Positions 1-9,800 of a stretch of 64,000 bases of DNA are shown one piece after another. Numbering within the stretch: position 1 is the stretch's first letter; each line of letters starts with the position of its first letter. The translations under genes were made by a program, and so were the position numbers. Below the pieces are notes generated by a model. It searched no databases. It was not told the origin of the DNA and saw nothing but the letters and a program-made list of their open reading frames with translations. This DNA is from an uncultured Pseudomonadota bacterium. GTDB lineage: Bacteria > Pseudomonadota > Gammaproteobacteria > Burkholderiales > SG8-39. Where the stretch lies: contig CAIKRR010000007.1 in NCBI GenBank assembly GCA_903829815.1, positions 62,001 to 126,000 of the forward strand. Direction: 5' to 3'.

Positions 1-39
1 GGCATCGGCGCGGCCATCGCGAACGCGAGGAGACACGCA

Positions 40-1068
40 ATGACATCGACTGTTCTCTCCAACCGGGGTGAGACCCTGCGTCATCGGGCAACCCGAATCC
101 TGCTCGGTCTGTTCGTTTTTTGCCTCCTGCTGCCTGCGTCCGGTGTGAGCCTTGCACAGTCCTGGCCTTCGAAGCCGATCACTCTGGTCCTGATCCTTGC
201 ACCGGGCACCGGGATGGATGTGATTGTGCGCGCCTATGCCGAAAAGCTGTCGCTGGCCCTGGGTCGGCCGGTGGTGGTGGACAACAAACCGGGGGGCTCG
301 GGGATCGTTGCGGTGAATGCCGTGCTGGGTGCGCCTGCCGACGGTCACACCTTTCTGGTGGCTACCAGCGGTGTGTTCGCGATCAACCAGACCGTTTTCA
401 AGAAGTTGAACTACGACCCGATCGCCGACTTCGTACCCGTGTCGCTCTATCTCAAGTCTCCCTTCATTCTGGTTGTTCGTCCCAGTCTGCCGGTGCAGTC
501 GGCCACCGAACTCGTTGCCTATGCCAAGGCTCACAACGGGCAGTTGAGCTACAGCTCGCCCGGTGCGGCAACCGCGCCGCAGTTGGCGGTTGAGATGATG
601 AAGAACCTGTATTCCCTGGACATCGTTCATGTGCCCTACAAGAGCTCGCCGCAGTCGATTACCGACATCGTGGCTGGAACGGTCGACCTCGCCTTTGCCG
701 AGGCGGGGGCTTCGTTCGAATTGATCAAGGCTGGCAAACTCAGACCGCTTGGGGTCTCCTCCCTGACTCGGCTCAGTTCCTTCAACTCGATTCCACCGTT
801 TGCCGAAGCGGCGGGCGTGCCCGATTTCGAGGCGGTGTCCTGGCATGTGATGGCTGCTCGTGCCGATACTCCCCGCCCGATTCTCAACCGCATGCACGAC
901 GAGATGAAGCGCGCGGTGAAGTCCGCCGATGTTCAGGAACGGATGGTCAATCTGGGGCTCATTCCGGTGGAACCAGGGTCGATCGAGGAAACCCAGGCCT
1001 ATGTGCGATCCGAGGCGAGCAAGTGGGGCACCCTGGTGCGCAACATTGGCGCGGCCGGTACGCAGTAA
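40..1068 (+). CDS. TctC/Bug-family tripartite tricarboxylate transporter substrate-binding protein
   Basis: The 342-residue product has an N-terminal signal sequence (hydrophobic segment about residues 20-38, likely cleavage after SLAQ). It then shows the Bug/TctC pattern: WPSKPITL, a P-G-T-G loop, VVVDNKPGGSG and the signature APADGHTFL. Family members are periplasmic receptors for small carboxylates or other organic acids, often without a linked membrane component, and none is linked here. The ATG at 40 follows a purine-rich GGAG sequence. The ligand cannot be predicted from sequence. The gene stands alone on its strand and is followed by a PEP-CTERM gene. Confidence 0.9.
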   Translation: MTSTVLSNRGETLRHRATRILLGLFVFCLLLPASGVSLAQSWPSKPITLVLILAPGTGMDVIVRAYAEKLSLALGRPVVVDNKPGGSGIVAVNAVLGAPADGHTFLVATSGVFAINQTVFKKLNYDPIADFVPVSLYLKSPFILVVRPSLPVQSATELVAYAKAHNGQLSYSSPGAATAPQLAVEMMKNLYSLDIVHVPYKSSPQSITDIVAGTVDLAFAEAGASFELIKAGKLRPLGVSSLTRLSSFNSIPPFAEAAGVPDFEAVSWHVMAARADTPRPILNRMHDEMKRAVKSADVQERMVNLGLIPVEPGSIEETQAYVRSEASKWGTLVRNIGAAGTQ

Positions 1069-1088
1069 GTCTCGTGACACGGGCGCAT

Positions 1089-1109
1089 GCGGGCGTCGAA
1101 TTCGCCCGC
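1089..1109 (+). terminator. Possible terminator hairpin after the TctC gene
   Basis: A 7-bp perfect inverted repeat (GCGGGCG / CGCCCGC, 7-nt loop) starts 20 bases after the stop codon. It lacks a clear T tract, so it is only a weak candidate. Confidence 0.25.
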
Positions 1110-1223
1110 TTGACCGACCTGATGGTTTCCCTTCCCTGTCTTTCGCTGGGTTGAGCCTGCTCAAGACGCTCACCCAGCCTCACCTCCAGAGTGACTTTTT
1201 TCCCCCTCACAACGGAGAGTTTC

Positions 1224-1646
1224 ATGAAAAACATCCTTGGCGCCCGTGCTGGCGTTGTCGCGTGTTCGGTGTTGCTGGCTGGCAGTCTGTTTTCGACTGC
1301 CGCGCTTGCCGACAGTGTTCACACCAGTGGCTGGAGTCCTTCGAGCAACGGGGGCGATCGCGACGGTTTTCCTGATGCGCTGGCGCTCAAGCTGAGCAGC
1401 GCATTCTCGAGCGCTCTTCTGGCGGCGGCTCCCGGAGGCGCGGGCAGTTGGGCCTCCGAGGCGGGCGGCATGAGTTCCCGTGGTAACTCAACGGGCGCAA
1501 TGAACTTCGATCTTGGCAGGATGGTTGTGGTGCCCGAGCCTGAGGCCCTTGCGCTGGTTCTGGCTGGCTCGGGCTTCATGGGTTTTGTCGGGTTCTCCGG
1601 CCGCATGCGCAAGCAGCGTGCCGGGGGGGGTCTGGCGACTGCCTGA
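1224..1646 (+). CDS. PEP-CTERM sorting-domain protein
   Basis: The product of 140 residues has a Sec signal peptide (MKNILG..., hydrophobic to about residue 25, cleavage near ALA-DS). Its C-terminus is a sorting tag: VPEP, then a hydrophobic stretch (ALALVLAGSGFMGFVGF), then a basic tail (RMRKQR). That tripartite tail is the known substrate signature of exosortase/EpsH systems in exopolysaccharide-producing Gram-negative bacteria. The middle is Gly/Ser/Ala-rich with no recognised domain. The ATG at 1224 is chosen over an in-frame upstream codon because of the GGAGAG 5 bases before it. No exosortase gene is in the window. Confidence 0.85.
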   Translation: MKNILGARAGVVACSVLLAGSLFSTAALADSVHTSGWSPSSNGGDRDGFPDALALKLSSAFSSALLAAAPGGAGSWASEAGGMSSRGNSTGAMNFDLGRMVVVPEPEALALVLAGSGFMGFVGFSGRMRKQRAGGGLATA

Positions 1647-1684
1647 GGCGCCACCAATGCCCGGTTGCCCTGAGGTGTAGTGAA

Positions 1685-1719
1685 GCTGCCTGATCAGGCG
1701 CAACAGCCGATCAGGCAGC
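1685..1719. repeat. 11-bp inverted repeat at the end of the dehydrogenase remnant
   Basis: GCTGCCTGATC (1685-1695) is repeated exactly in inverse orientation at 1709-1719 with a 13-nt loop. It covers the last codons of the minus-strand gene at 1694-2203. It may end transcription between the convergent genes, although no T run follows. Confidence 0.45.
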
Positions 1720-2203
1720 GCATCTCGAGATTCACCAGATTGGGCGGGTGTCCACCGATACGGCCAAAGCCGAAGGTAGCGGCCAGGTTCTCGGCTGCAA
1801 TCGTCTGCATGCGAGTTCGGGCAGCGGCATGGTCGCTGAGGGAGGGGACATCGGTCACAAGAATACCCCGGCGGGTGCAGGCATCGAGGTCGATGCCCGT
1901 GCTGCCGGGTGCCAGACGGCAGATCGACCGTAGCCAGCGCAGGCCCTCCAGGAAGGCGTCATCGATCGGGACTACCTGCTCGATGACGAGGGCTGCCTTG
2001 CCGATGAGCCTTTCGCGCAATTGCCCCGCCTCAAGGGTGCTGGTCAGGATCTCTGGCTCGAAGAATCGCCCCAAGTGCTCGAGTGCGGAAGCCTCGAGCG
2101 CACCGCACACCAGTATCGGGTGTCGCCGCAGGCCCGCCAAGCGCAAGCCGGTCTGCCCATTCATGCGTCCCGGCCCCGGCGCGTATAGGCAGCCACCGAT
2201 CAT
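1694..2203 (-). pseudogene. Remnant of a D-isomer-specific 2-hydroxyacid dehydrogenase lacking its NAD-binding domain
   Basis: The frame encodes 169 residues. Residues 28-125 resemble the first half of the catalytic (substrate) domain of phosphoglycerate/2-hydroxyacid dehydrogenases, ending at the conserved region GIDLDACTRRGILVTDVP. The text then jumps at about residues 126-131 to the C-terminal segment of the same domain (AAENL...PPNLVN). In intact enzymes about 180 residues of Rossmann NAD-binding domain, including catalytic Arg/Glu/His residues, lie between these parts. The reading frame is open across the join, so it looks like an in-frame deletion. The ATG overlaps the stop of the upstream TctC gene (ATGA). 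An alternative start lies at 2164. It cannot be an active dehydrogenase as read. Confidence 0.6.
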
Positions 2204-3171
2204 TCAGCCCGTGCGCCGGCACGTTTGACCATCTCGGCGCGCAGCGGCAACTCGCGTCGAATGAGCGCCGCGAAGGGGTCCGGTCCGAGGCCGCTCAGAT
2301 CGTAGCCTTTGGCGCTGAACTCCTTCTCGCGCAGTTCGGGGTCAGCCATGACGCGGGTCAGTTCGGCGTAGATCCGGTCTACGGTGGGGCGGGGGGTACC
2401 GGCCGGCGCCAGAATGCCGAACCATTGCACGTAGTCGATTTCTGGCATGCCCAGCTCAGCAAAGGTGGGAACTTCGGGCATGAAGGCCGTGCGTTGTGCG
2501 GCCGCCAGCGCGATCGCCTTCAGCCGGCCTGCCTTCACGTTGCCGGTGATGAGGAAAGGGATGGACCAGCTTACCTGAGTCTCGTTGGCCAGGACCGAGG
2601 TGAGTGCCTGGGGGATGCCCTTGTAGGGCACATGAGTCATGTCGGTGCCGCTGCGGACCTTCACCAGTTCGGAGAGCAAGTGCGGCTGGCTGCCGATGCC
2701 GAACGATGCGTAGGAAAGCTTGCCTGGATTGGCGTGTGACCAGGCGGCCAGTTCGGCGACTGAATTGACGGGCAGTGAACCATTCACGACCATCACCTGG
2801 GTGTAGGTGACCAGTTGCATGATGGGCACGAAGTCGCGCAGCGGGTCGTAGGGCAGTTTTGGATAGAGGTGCGGATTGACCGTCAGCGCGGAGTCCGGTA
2901 CCACGAGCAGACTGTGACCGTCAGGTGCCGCGCGGGCAACATTTTCCACACCGATGATGAAGTTGCCGCCTACCAGATTCTCGACGACGACCGGCTGGTT
3001 CCATATCGGTGCGAGTCGCTGCGCGAGCACGCGTGCCATCGTGTCAAGACCGCTGCCCGCTGGTACCGGGAGGACCAGGCGAACGCCTCGTGACGGAAAT
3101 GACTGCGCGCTGGCAAGTGTCGGTAGCGCGGCCAGCAGTGCAAGCGCCAGGTAGGCAAACCATTTGTTCAT
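2200..3171 (-). CDS. TctC/Bug-family substrate-binding protein
   Basis: The 323-residue periplasmic binding protein starts MNKWFAYLAL with a signal peptide cleaved near ASA-Q. It carries the family pattern PVPAGSGLD, VVVENLVGG, APDGHSLLV and HVPYKG. The start at 3171 is set by a strong AGGAGG 6 bases upstream; the frame is open further upstream but without signal-peptide character. It is translationally coupled (ATGA) to the dehydrogenase remnant, which suggests the pair once handled an organic acid together. It is divergent from the LLM oxidoreductase at 3349. Confidence 0.9.
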   Translation of the reverse strand: MNKWFAYLALALLAALPTLASAQSFPSRGVRLVLPVPAGSGLDTMARVLAQRLAPIWNQPVVVENLVGGNFIIGVENVARAAPDGHSLLVVPDSALTVNPHLYPKLPYDPLRDFVPIMQLVTYTQVMVVNGSLPVNSVAELAAWSHANPGKLSYASFGIGSQPHLLSELVKVRSGTDMTHVPYKGIPQALTSVLANETQVSWSIPFLITGNVKAGRLKAIALAAAQRTAFMPEVPTFAELGMPEIDYVQWFGILAPAGTPRPTVDRIYAELTRVMADPELREKEFSAKGYDLSGLGPDPFAALIRRELPLRAEMVKRAGARAE

Positions 3172-3348
3172 GTGCTCCTCCTGAGTGGGGCGGCCGTTCT
3201 GACGACGAGCCAATGACTCTAGCAGATGGCTTGTCGACCAGGCGCCCGCGTGCTCGTCGGGTCGCTCGACGGTCCTCGTTCGAAGCGCGGTACCATCGGG
3301 GCTCAGGCGGGCTTGCATGAAGCTCGTGTCGGCAAAGAGAGACAATGC

Positions 3349-4434
3349 ATGAAGTTCGCGCATTTTTCGCACGTCTGGGCCAAGCCCGGCATGACTCCCC
3401 ATCAGCGTTACGAGCAGCTGTGGCGGGAACTCGAGGTCTGCGATCAGACCGGTTTCGACTACGCCTTCTGCGTCGAGCACCATTTTCGCCCTGACGAGAG
3501 CCTCATGTCATCGCCGTCGCTCTTCTGCGTCGGGGCCGGTGCCCGTACGAAGCGCCTGCGTATCGGGCCAATGGGCTACATCGTCCCGCTCTATCATCCT
3601 TTGCGTCTTGCCGAGGAGATCGCCATCGTCGATCAGATGCTGGGCGGCCGGATGGAACTGGGTCTGGTTCCGGGCATTACGGCGCCTTATTTCATTCCCT
3701 TCGAGGTGGATCACGCGGCGCGCAAGTCCCCGACCCTCGAGTTCATACCGTATCTGCGCGCCGCCTTTGGCGAGCAGCCGTTTTCCTTTGCTGGCGAGAG
3801 CCATCACACCAAGAGCGCAAAGCTTGCCGTGCTGCCGGTTCAGAAGCCGCATCCGGACATCTGGATGCAAAGTCGCGACCCCGCGACGCTGGCGTTCTGC
3901 GCAGCCAATGGCATCAACACCGGCTATTTCATCGTCTATCCACGCAAGGAGGCGGCGCCGCGTTACCGCCAGTATCTTGCCGACTGGGAGCGTGCAGGCT
4001 GGCAGCGCAAGCCGCGCATCGGCTATTCACTGCCGGTCTATGTCGATGAAACCGACGAGATCGCGATCGAGAAGGCACTGTTTCGGGCCAGTCGCGCCTA
4101 TTCAGGGTTCCTGAAGGAACCCGAACCGGACGAGACCTTCGAGGAGAGGCTCAAAGCCTTTGCCGACATGTTCATCCAGCGCGGCGAGCCCGGTGCAGCG
4201 CAGGTCTTTCTCAACATCTTCGACCCGGACTACATCCTCAAGAACGACCTGGTGTTCATCGGTTCACCGCAGACGGTGGCCGAGAAAATCCAGCGGGCGG
4301 CGAGCGAAGGACTGTTCAATACCTTCCTGGGCGAATTCAACTTTGCCGATCTGCCGGAAGAGGATCTGCTGCGTTCGATCCGTCTGTTCGGTGAGCAGGT
4401 GATCCCGGCCCTGCGCGACTTCGAGCCTTTCTGA
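3349..4434 (+). CDS. LLM-class flavin-dependent oxidoreductase
   Basis: The 361-residue protein starts MKFAHFSHVW and has the bacterial-luciferase-like TIM-barrel pattern: EHHF near residue 46, a strand reading RLRIGPMGYIVPLYHP, LRLAEEIAIVDQMLGGRMELGLVPG, and a C-terminal GSPQTVAEKI. Family members are FMN- or F420-dependent monooxygenases or dehydrogenases acting on small organic molecules; the substrate is unknown. The start at 3349 is preferred over an upstream in-frame codon because homology begins there and GAGAGA precedes it. It sits between divergent and convergent TctC genes, suggesting joint use in uptake and oxidation of one compound class. Confidence 0.85.
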   Translation: MKFAHFSHVWAKPGMTPHQRYEQLWRELEVCDQTGFDYAFCVEHHFRPDESLMSSPSLFCVGAGARTKRLRIGPMGYIVPLYHPLRLAEEIAIVDQMLGGRMELGLVPGITAPYFIPFEVDHAARKSPTLEFIPYLRAAFGEQPFSFAGESHHTKSAKLAVLPVQKPHPDIWMQSRDPATLAFCAANGINTGYFIVYPRKEAAPRYRQYLADWERAGWQRKPRIGYSLPVYVDETDEIAIEKALFRASRAYSGFLKEPEPDETFEERLKAFADMFIQRGEPGAAQVFLNIFDPDYILKNDLVFIGSPQTVAEKIQRAASEGLFNTFLGEFNFADLPEEDLLRSIRLFGEQVIPALRDFEPF

Positions 4435-4437
4435 GCG

Positions 4438-5466
4438 CTACTGGCGTTCGATGCCTCGAGAGTCGACGATCTGACGGAACCGGGTGATGTCGCGTTCCAC
4501 GCGCGCCCGAAATTCATCAGGCGTGCTGGGTACCGTACCCCCGCCGAGATCTGCCAGCTGGCGCTGCACCTCGGGCAAGGCCAGCGCCGCGCGCAGTTCA
4601 GCGTTGATGCGGCTGATGATCTCCGGCTTCGTCCCCGGTGTTGCCGCTATGCCTTGCCACGATTCGAACACAAGCCCCGGCAAGGTGTCTGCAACAGCAG
4701 GCAGCAAGGGCAGCGTGTCCACCGGGCGTTGCTAGGTGACGCCGATCCCGCGCAGTTTCCCGGCCCGCAGATAGGGCAGCGTGAGCGTGATGGTCTCGAT
4801 CATGAGATCGATTCGACCCGCCATCGTCTCGGTGAGTGCCGCTGTCCCTCCCTTGAACGGGACATGAACGAGCTCGATGCCTGCTTCTGCATTGACCCAC
4901 TCGCCCACCAGATGATGGGCGGTGCCCATGCCCACTGACGAGTAGGTGAGCCTGCCTGGTGATCGTCTGGCCTCGCGGATCAATTCCGTCAGGCTGGAGA
5001 AACGAGATTCGGGTGAGACTGCGAACGTGAGCGGATAGGTCGTCACGGTCGATATCCAGGCGAAATCACGCACGGGATCGAAGGGCAGGGACTTGAGCAT
5101 GGCACCCTGGGTGGCGTGGCCGCTGGGCAGGATGACCCAGGTGTACCCGTCCGCGGGGGCACGTACCGCAGCCTCGGCCGCGATGGCACCTCCGGCGCCG
5201 AGACGGTTCTCGACCACGATCGGTTGGCCCATGGATAGCATCAGGCGCTGTGCGAGCAGGCGCGCGATGATGTCGCCGCTACCGCCCGGTGCGAAACCGA
5301 CCAGAAAGCGGATCGGACGTTCAGGCCATGGGGCGGCACTGGCCGATGCGGCGGCGAGGCTGAGCAGGACTGCCATCGCCCCAAGTTGGCAGCATCTGCC
5401 CATGCGGGCAGGGGCGAATCGCCATTCGCGCCTGCCCGCCGAGCGCGTCGAGCCTTTGTCGCTCAT
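4438..5466 (-). pseudogene. TctC/Bug-family binding protein interrupted by an in-frame amber stop
   Basis: The N-terminal 244 residues (signal peptide to about residue 45, FAPGGSGD, VVENRLGAGG, APADGYTWV, HVPFKG) stop at a TAG at 4732-4734. The same frame then continues without a shift through the normal family C-terminus (VDTLPLLPAVADTLPG, FRARVERDITRF) to 4438. Together they give the usual 320-340 residue length. The stop sits where the family reads GVTS, so one base change from a TCG serine codon would explain it. The start ATG overlaps the stop of the upstream LLM oxidoreductase (ATGA). It is a recent pseudogene or a sequence error. Confidence 0.8.
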
Positions 5467-6674
5467 GCGGCGGCTGGCGCTCGCTCGGCGGCGGGCACTC
5501 GGGTGACCTGATGATCCTGGAGGCGCGGCAATACCTCGCGTCCGAAACGGCGCACCTGCTCGAGGAAGACCGAGTGCGGTGGCGCGCCCAGGTTGATGTT
5601 GAGCAGGAGCTGGTTGGCCCCCATGTGTTCGGCCTTGGCAATCAGCCGGTCGGCGACTTCCTTGGGCGAACCGAAGGCCAGCGACCCGCTTTTGACCCGA
5701 GCCTCGACATCGGGGAGGTTGGTGAGACGTATCTTCGAGCGATCCATCTCCGCGTGGGGCCGGTTCTCCGGGCGGAGGTAGTCGAAGGACGAAGAGGCGA
5801 CGTAGCCGGCCTTGCCCAGCGCTTCCTTGGGTTGATCGCTACCGTGGTGCCAAAGCGTCTGCACGAAGTAGAGGTAGTAGGGTGAATACTCAGCCAGTGC
5901 TGCCTCGCTGCTGGCGGCCACGAATGCATCGGTGAACAGGCACAGGTGGTTCGGTGTGATCTGGTGCCCGCTTTCGGCCAGGCGCTTGGCGTAGTAGCCG
6001 ACGATGTCCTCGGTGACGCCAGGATGTCCCGATGGCATCACTGCGTTGAAGTTGTTGCGTCCAGCCAGTTCGATCGTTTCCTTGCTGCCGGTGAACGGTA
6101 TCCAGATGGGTGGGTGGGGCTGGCGGTAGGGGCGTGGCCAGATGCTGATGTCCTTGAACTGCCAGAAGCGTCCTTCATGCGAGAAGGTGTCTTCGGTCCA
6201 GGCCTTGCGAATGATCTCGAGCGCCTCGTCAAAACGCGCGCGCGACTCGCTCATCGGCACGTCATAGACCCGGTATTCGCGCGGAACGCCGCGGGCGAAA
6301 CCCGAGAGGATGCGCCCCTCGGAAATACAGTCGGCCATTGCCAGTTCTTCAGCAATACGCAGCGGATTGTGCAGAGGCAGAAGGTTGCCGAGCAGCAGGA
6401 ATTCGAGCTTTCGCATTTGCCGGGCAGCAGCGACGGCCATCATGTTGGGCGACACCATCAGTCCGTGCGGCGTGGTGTGATGTTCGTTGAGGCCAACGCC
6501 GTCAAAGCCCAGCGATTCCATCTCCTGCCAGATCTCGAAGTGCTCCTCGTAGGTGCGCGCAGCGATCTTCGGGTCGAAGCGGTTGCCCCCGAGTGGGTAG
6601 GGCATGAACCGGTCGGCCTTGAATTCGTCGAAATGCTTGCCATAAGGCAGCAGGTCCATCAGAAAGACTTTCAT
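5463..6674 (-). CDS. LLM-class flavin-dependent oxidoreductase
   Basis: A product of 403 residues starting MKVFLMDLLPYG. It has the luciferase-like monooxygenase pattern: NEHHTTPHG, LGNLLPLHNPLRIAEELAMAD, SEGRILSGFARGVP and IWIPFTGS. It resembles the alkanal-type branch of the family and likely uses reduced FMN. An upstream in-frame ATG at 6707 would add 11 residues; 6674 is chosen because family homology starts there, but neither start has a strong ribosome-binding site. It is coupled to the TctC gene downstream by an ATGA overlap. Confidence 0.85.
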   Translation of the reverse strand: MKVFLMDLLPYGKHFDEFKADRFMPYPLGGNRFDPKIAARTYEEHFEIWQEMESLGFDGVGLNEHHTTPHGLMVSPNMMAVAAARQMRKLEFLLLGNLLPLHNPLRIAEELAMADCISEGRILSGFARGVPREYRVYDVPMSESRARFDEALEIIRKAWTEDTFSHEGRFWQFKDISIWPRPYRQPHPPIWIPFTGSKETIELAGRNNFNAVMPSGHPGVTEDIVGYYAKRLAESGHQITPNHLCLFTDAFVAASSEAALAEYSPYYLYFVQTLWHHGSDQPKEALGKAGYVASSSFDYLRPENRPHAEMDRSKIRLTNLPDVEARVKSGSLAFGSPKEVADRLIAKAEHMGANQLLLNINLGAPPHSVFLEQVRRFGREVLPRLQDHQVTRVPAAERAPAAA

Positions 6675-6896
6675 GCGCGTTCCCGGTTGTTTGACGATCG
6701 ACTCCATTGTCACCCGTCGGTGGCATCGCCGACAAATCGAGGGCCACCGGGAGCGGTGGCACCTGTCGTACACTAGTGCGCTTTCGCCCGCTCTCCGGTG
6801 GTTTCCGGGCCGATGACAAACGTCGCAATCTTTCCACAGTTGCGTAGGTGCCCGCCTCGACCCTGGGCAACGCACGCGTATTCACGGTAATCGTTG

Positions 6897-9800
6897 ATGC
6901 TGCTCGCGCTGGTTCGCATTGCGCTTCTGCGCCCTTATACCTTCGTGGTCATGGCGCTCCTGATCTTCATCGGTGGCATCCTCACCGCACTTCGGACCCC
7001 GACCGACATCTTTCCCGAGATCCGGATACCGGTCATCGCGGTGGCCTGGCAGTACACCGGCCTCTCCCCGGACGAGATGGCAGGGCGGATCACGACGATC
7101 TACCAGCGCATTCTCACCACCACCGTCAACGACATCGAGCATATCGAGGCCAACTCCTACGCGGGTATCGGCATCGTGAAGGTCTTCTTCCAGCCTGGGG
7201 TCAACGTGGCGGTGGCCAACGCCCAGGTCACGGCCATCTCCCAGGTGGTGCTGAAGCAGCTGCCGCCCTCGACAACGCCACCGCTCATCCTCAACTACAG
7301 CGCATCGACCGTTCCAATCCTGCAACTGGCGATGTCGGGCAAGGGCTTGACCGAGCAGAACCTGTTCGACCTGAGTGTGAACGGAGTTCGACCACCACTG
7401 GTCACGGTGGCCGGAGCGGCCATCCCCTATCCCTACGGCGGCCGGCAGCGTCTGGTGCAGATCGACCTTGATCAGCAGGCGCTGCAGGCACGCGGGTTGT
7501 CGGCGCAGGACATCGCCAATACCCTGGCCGCGCAGAACCTTCTCATTCCGATCGGTACTCAGAAGATCGGCAGCCTCGAGTACACGCTGCGCCTGAACAA
7601 CGCACCGTCGGCGTTGGCGGATCTCGCAGCGCTGCCGGTCAAGGTCGTCAATGGGGCAACCATCTACCTGCGTGATGTGGCCAACGTGCACGACGGCAAT
7701 TCGCCGCAGACCAATATCGTTCATGTGGATGGCAACCGGTCGGTGCTGATGTCGGTACTCAAGAACGGCACCACCTCGACGCTGGCGATCGTCGATGGCA
7801 TCCGTTCCAAGCTCGATTCGATTCGCGCATCCTTGCCTGAAACCCTGGTCGTCACCCCGATCAATGATCAGTCGATCTTCGTGCGCGCGGCCATCAAGGG
7901 TGTCGCGACCGAGGGGCTGATCGCCGCCGCCCTCACCAGCGTGATGATCCTGCTCTTTCTGGGTAGCTGGCGCTCGACGGTGATCATCGCCATCTCGATT
8001 CCACTCTCCATCATGGGCTCGGTTCTGGGCCTGGCCGCCATCGGCGAGACACTCAACCTGATGACCCTCGGCGGACTTGCCCTGGCGGTGGGCATTCTGG
8101 TCGACGATGCGACTGTCACCATCGAGAACATCAACTGGCACCTCGAGCAGGGCAAGTCCGTGGCGACGGCCATCATGGACGGTGCGCGGCAGATCGTCAC
8201 CCCGGCATTCGTATCACTCCTGTGTATCTGCATCGTTTTCGTGCCGATGTTCTTCTTGCGCGGCGTGGCGCGCTTTCTCTTCGTGCCGATGGCTGAAGCG
8301 GTGATGTTCGCCATGGCTTTTTCCTTTATCCTGTCGCGCACACTGGTGCCGACACTCGCGAACTATCTCCTGCGAGCGCATGCGCCGCATACCGACCTGC
8401 ATGGCAAGGCCGCCGCATTACCTCCTTCGCGCAATCCGCTGGTGCGCTTCCAGCGCGGCTTCGAGGTACGCTTCGAGGCCTTTCGTGCTGGGTATCGTGG
8501 CGTACTCGAGCAGACGCTGCGCTGGCGCTGGCGCTTCGTAACGGCTTTCATGACATTGGTCGCTGCGTCGTTTGCTCTGGTTCCGTTCCTGGGCAGCAAC
8601 TTCTTCCCGGCCGTCGATGCGGGGCAGATACTGATGCACGCGCGGGTGCCGGTCGGAACCCGCGTCGAGGAGTCTGCCGCCCGCTTCGCCGAGATCGAGC
8701 GGGCCATTGCCGATGTCATTCCGCGGGAAGAACTGGTGACGCTCGTCGACAACATCGGCCTGCCGCCCAGCAGCATCAACCTCACCTACAACAATACCGG
8801 TGTCATCGGGACGCAGGATGGCGACATCCAGATCGCGCTGCAAAAGGATCACCGACCGACGGCTGAGTACGTCCGCGAGTTGCGCGATCGCCTGCCGCGC
8901 GAGTTTCCGGACACCGTTTTTTCGTTTCCACCGGCCGATATCGTCAGCCAGATTCTCAACTTCGGTGCGCCAGCTCCTATCGATCTCCAGATACGCGGCA
9001 ACGACCTCGAAGGCAACTTTGCCTATGCCACGCGACTGCTCAAGGCGGTGCGGGCCATTCCGGGCGTGGCCGATGCCCGGATCCAGCAGTCGCGCCGCAG
9101 TCCGGTGTTCGACGTCAAGCTCGACCGCACGCGGGCGCAGGATATCGGTTTGACAGCGCGTGATGTCACCAACAGCCTGGTCGTGACGCTCGCGGGCAGC
9201 AGTCAGGTCGCACCGACCTACTGGCTCAATCCGCAGAATGGCATTTCCTATCCGATCGTCCTGCAGACTCCACAGTACCAGGTCGACTCTCTGGCGACAC
9301 TGGCCAATGTGCCTCTCACCGGCGGTGCAGGAAGTGCGGGCCAGGTTCTGGGAGGAGTCGCATCGTTCTCCAGAACGACCGCCAATGCAGTCGTCAGTCA
9401 GTACGATATCCAGTCGATGGTGCAGATCAATGCAACGACCGAAGGGCGTGATCTCGGATCGGTTGCTCGTGATATCAGGACCCTCATCGAGCAGACGGCG
9501 AGCGAGGTACCCAAAGGCTCGAGAGTCGTGCTCCTCGGGCAGGTCCTCACCATGGATCAGGCATTCACCGGGCTCTTCTTCGGTCTGCTGGGGGCCATTG
9601 CTCTCATCTACTTCCTGATCGTCGTGAACTTTCAGTCCTGGATCGATCCACTGGTCATCATCAGTGCCTTGCCTGCAGCGCTTGCGGGCATCGTCTGGAT
9701 GCTCTTTGCAACTGACACCACGCTGTCGGTGCCGGCACTCACCGGCGCGATCATGTGCATGGGTGTTGCCACGGCCAACAGCGTGCTGGTCATCAGTTTT

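Noticed and set aside
6894-6896. TTG start codon for the RND permease
   Set aside because: An ATG follows immediately and gives the usual N-terminus.
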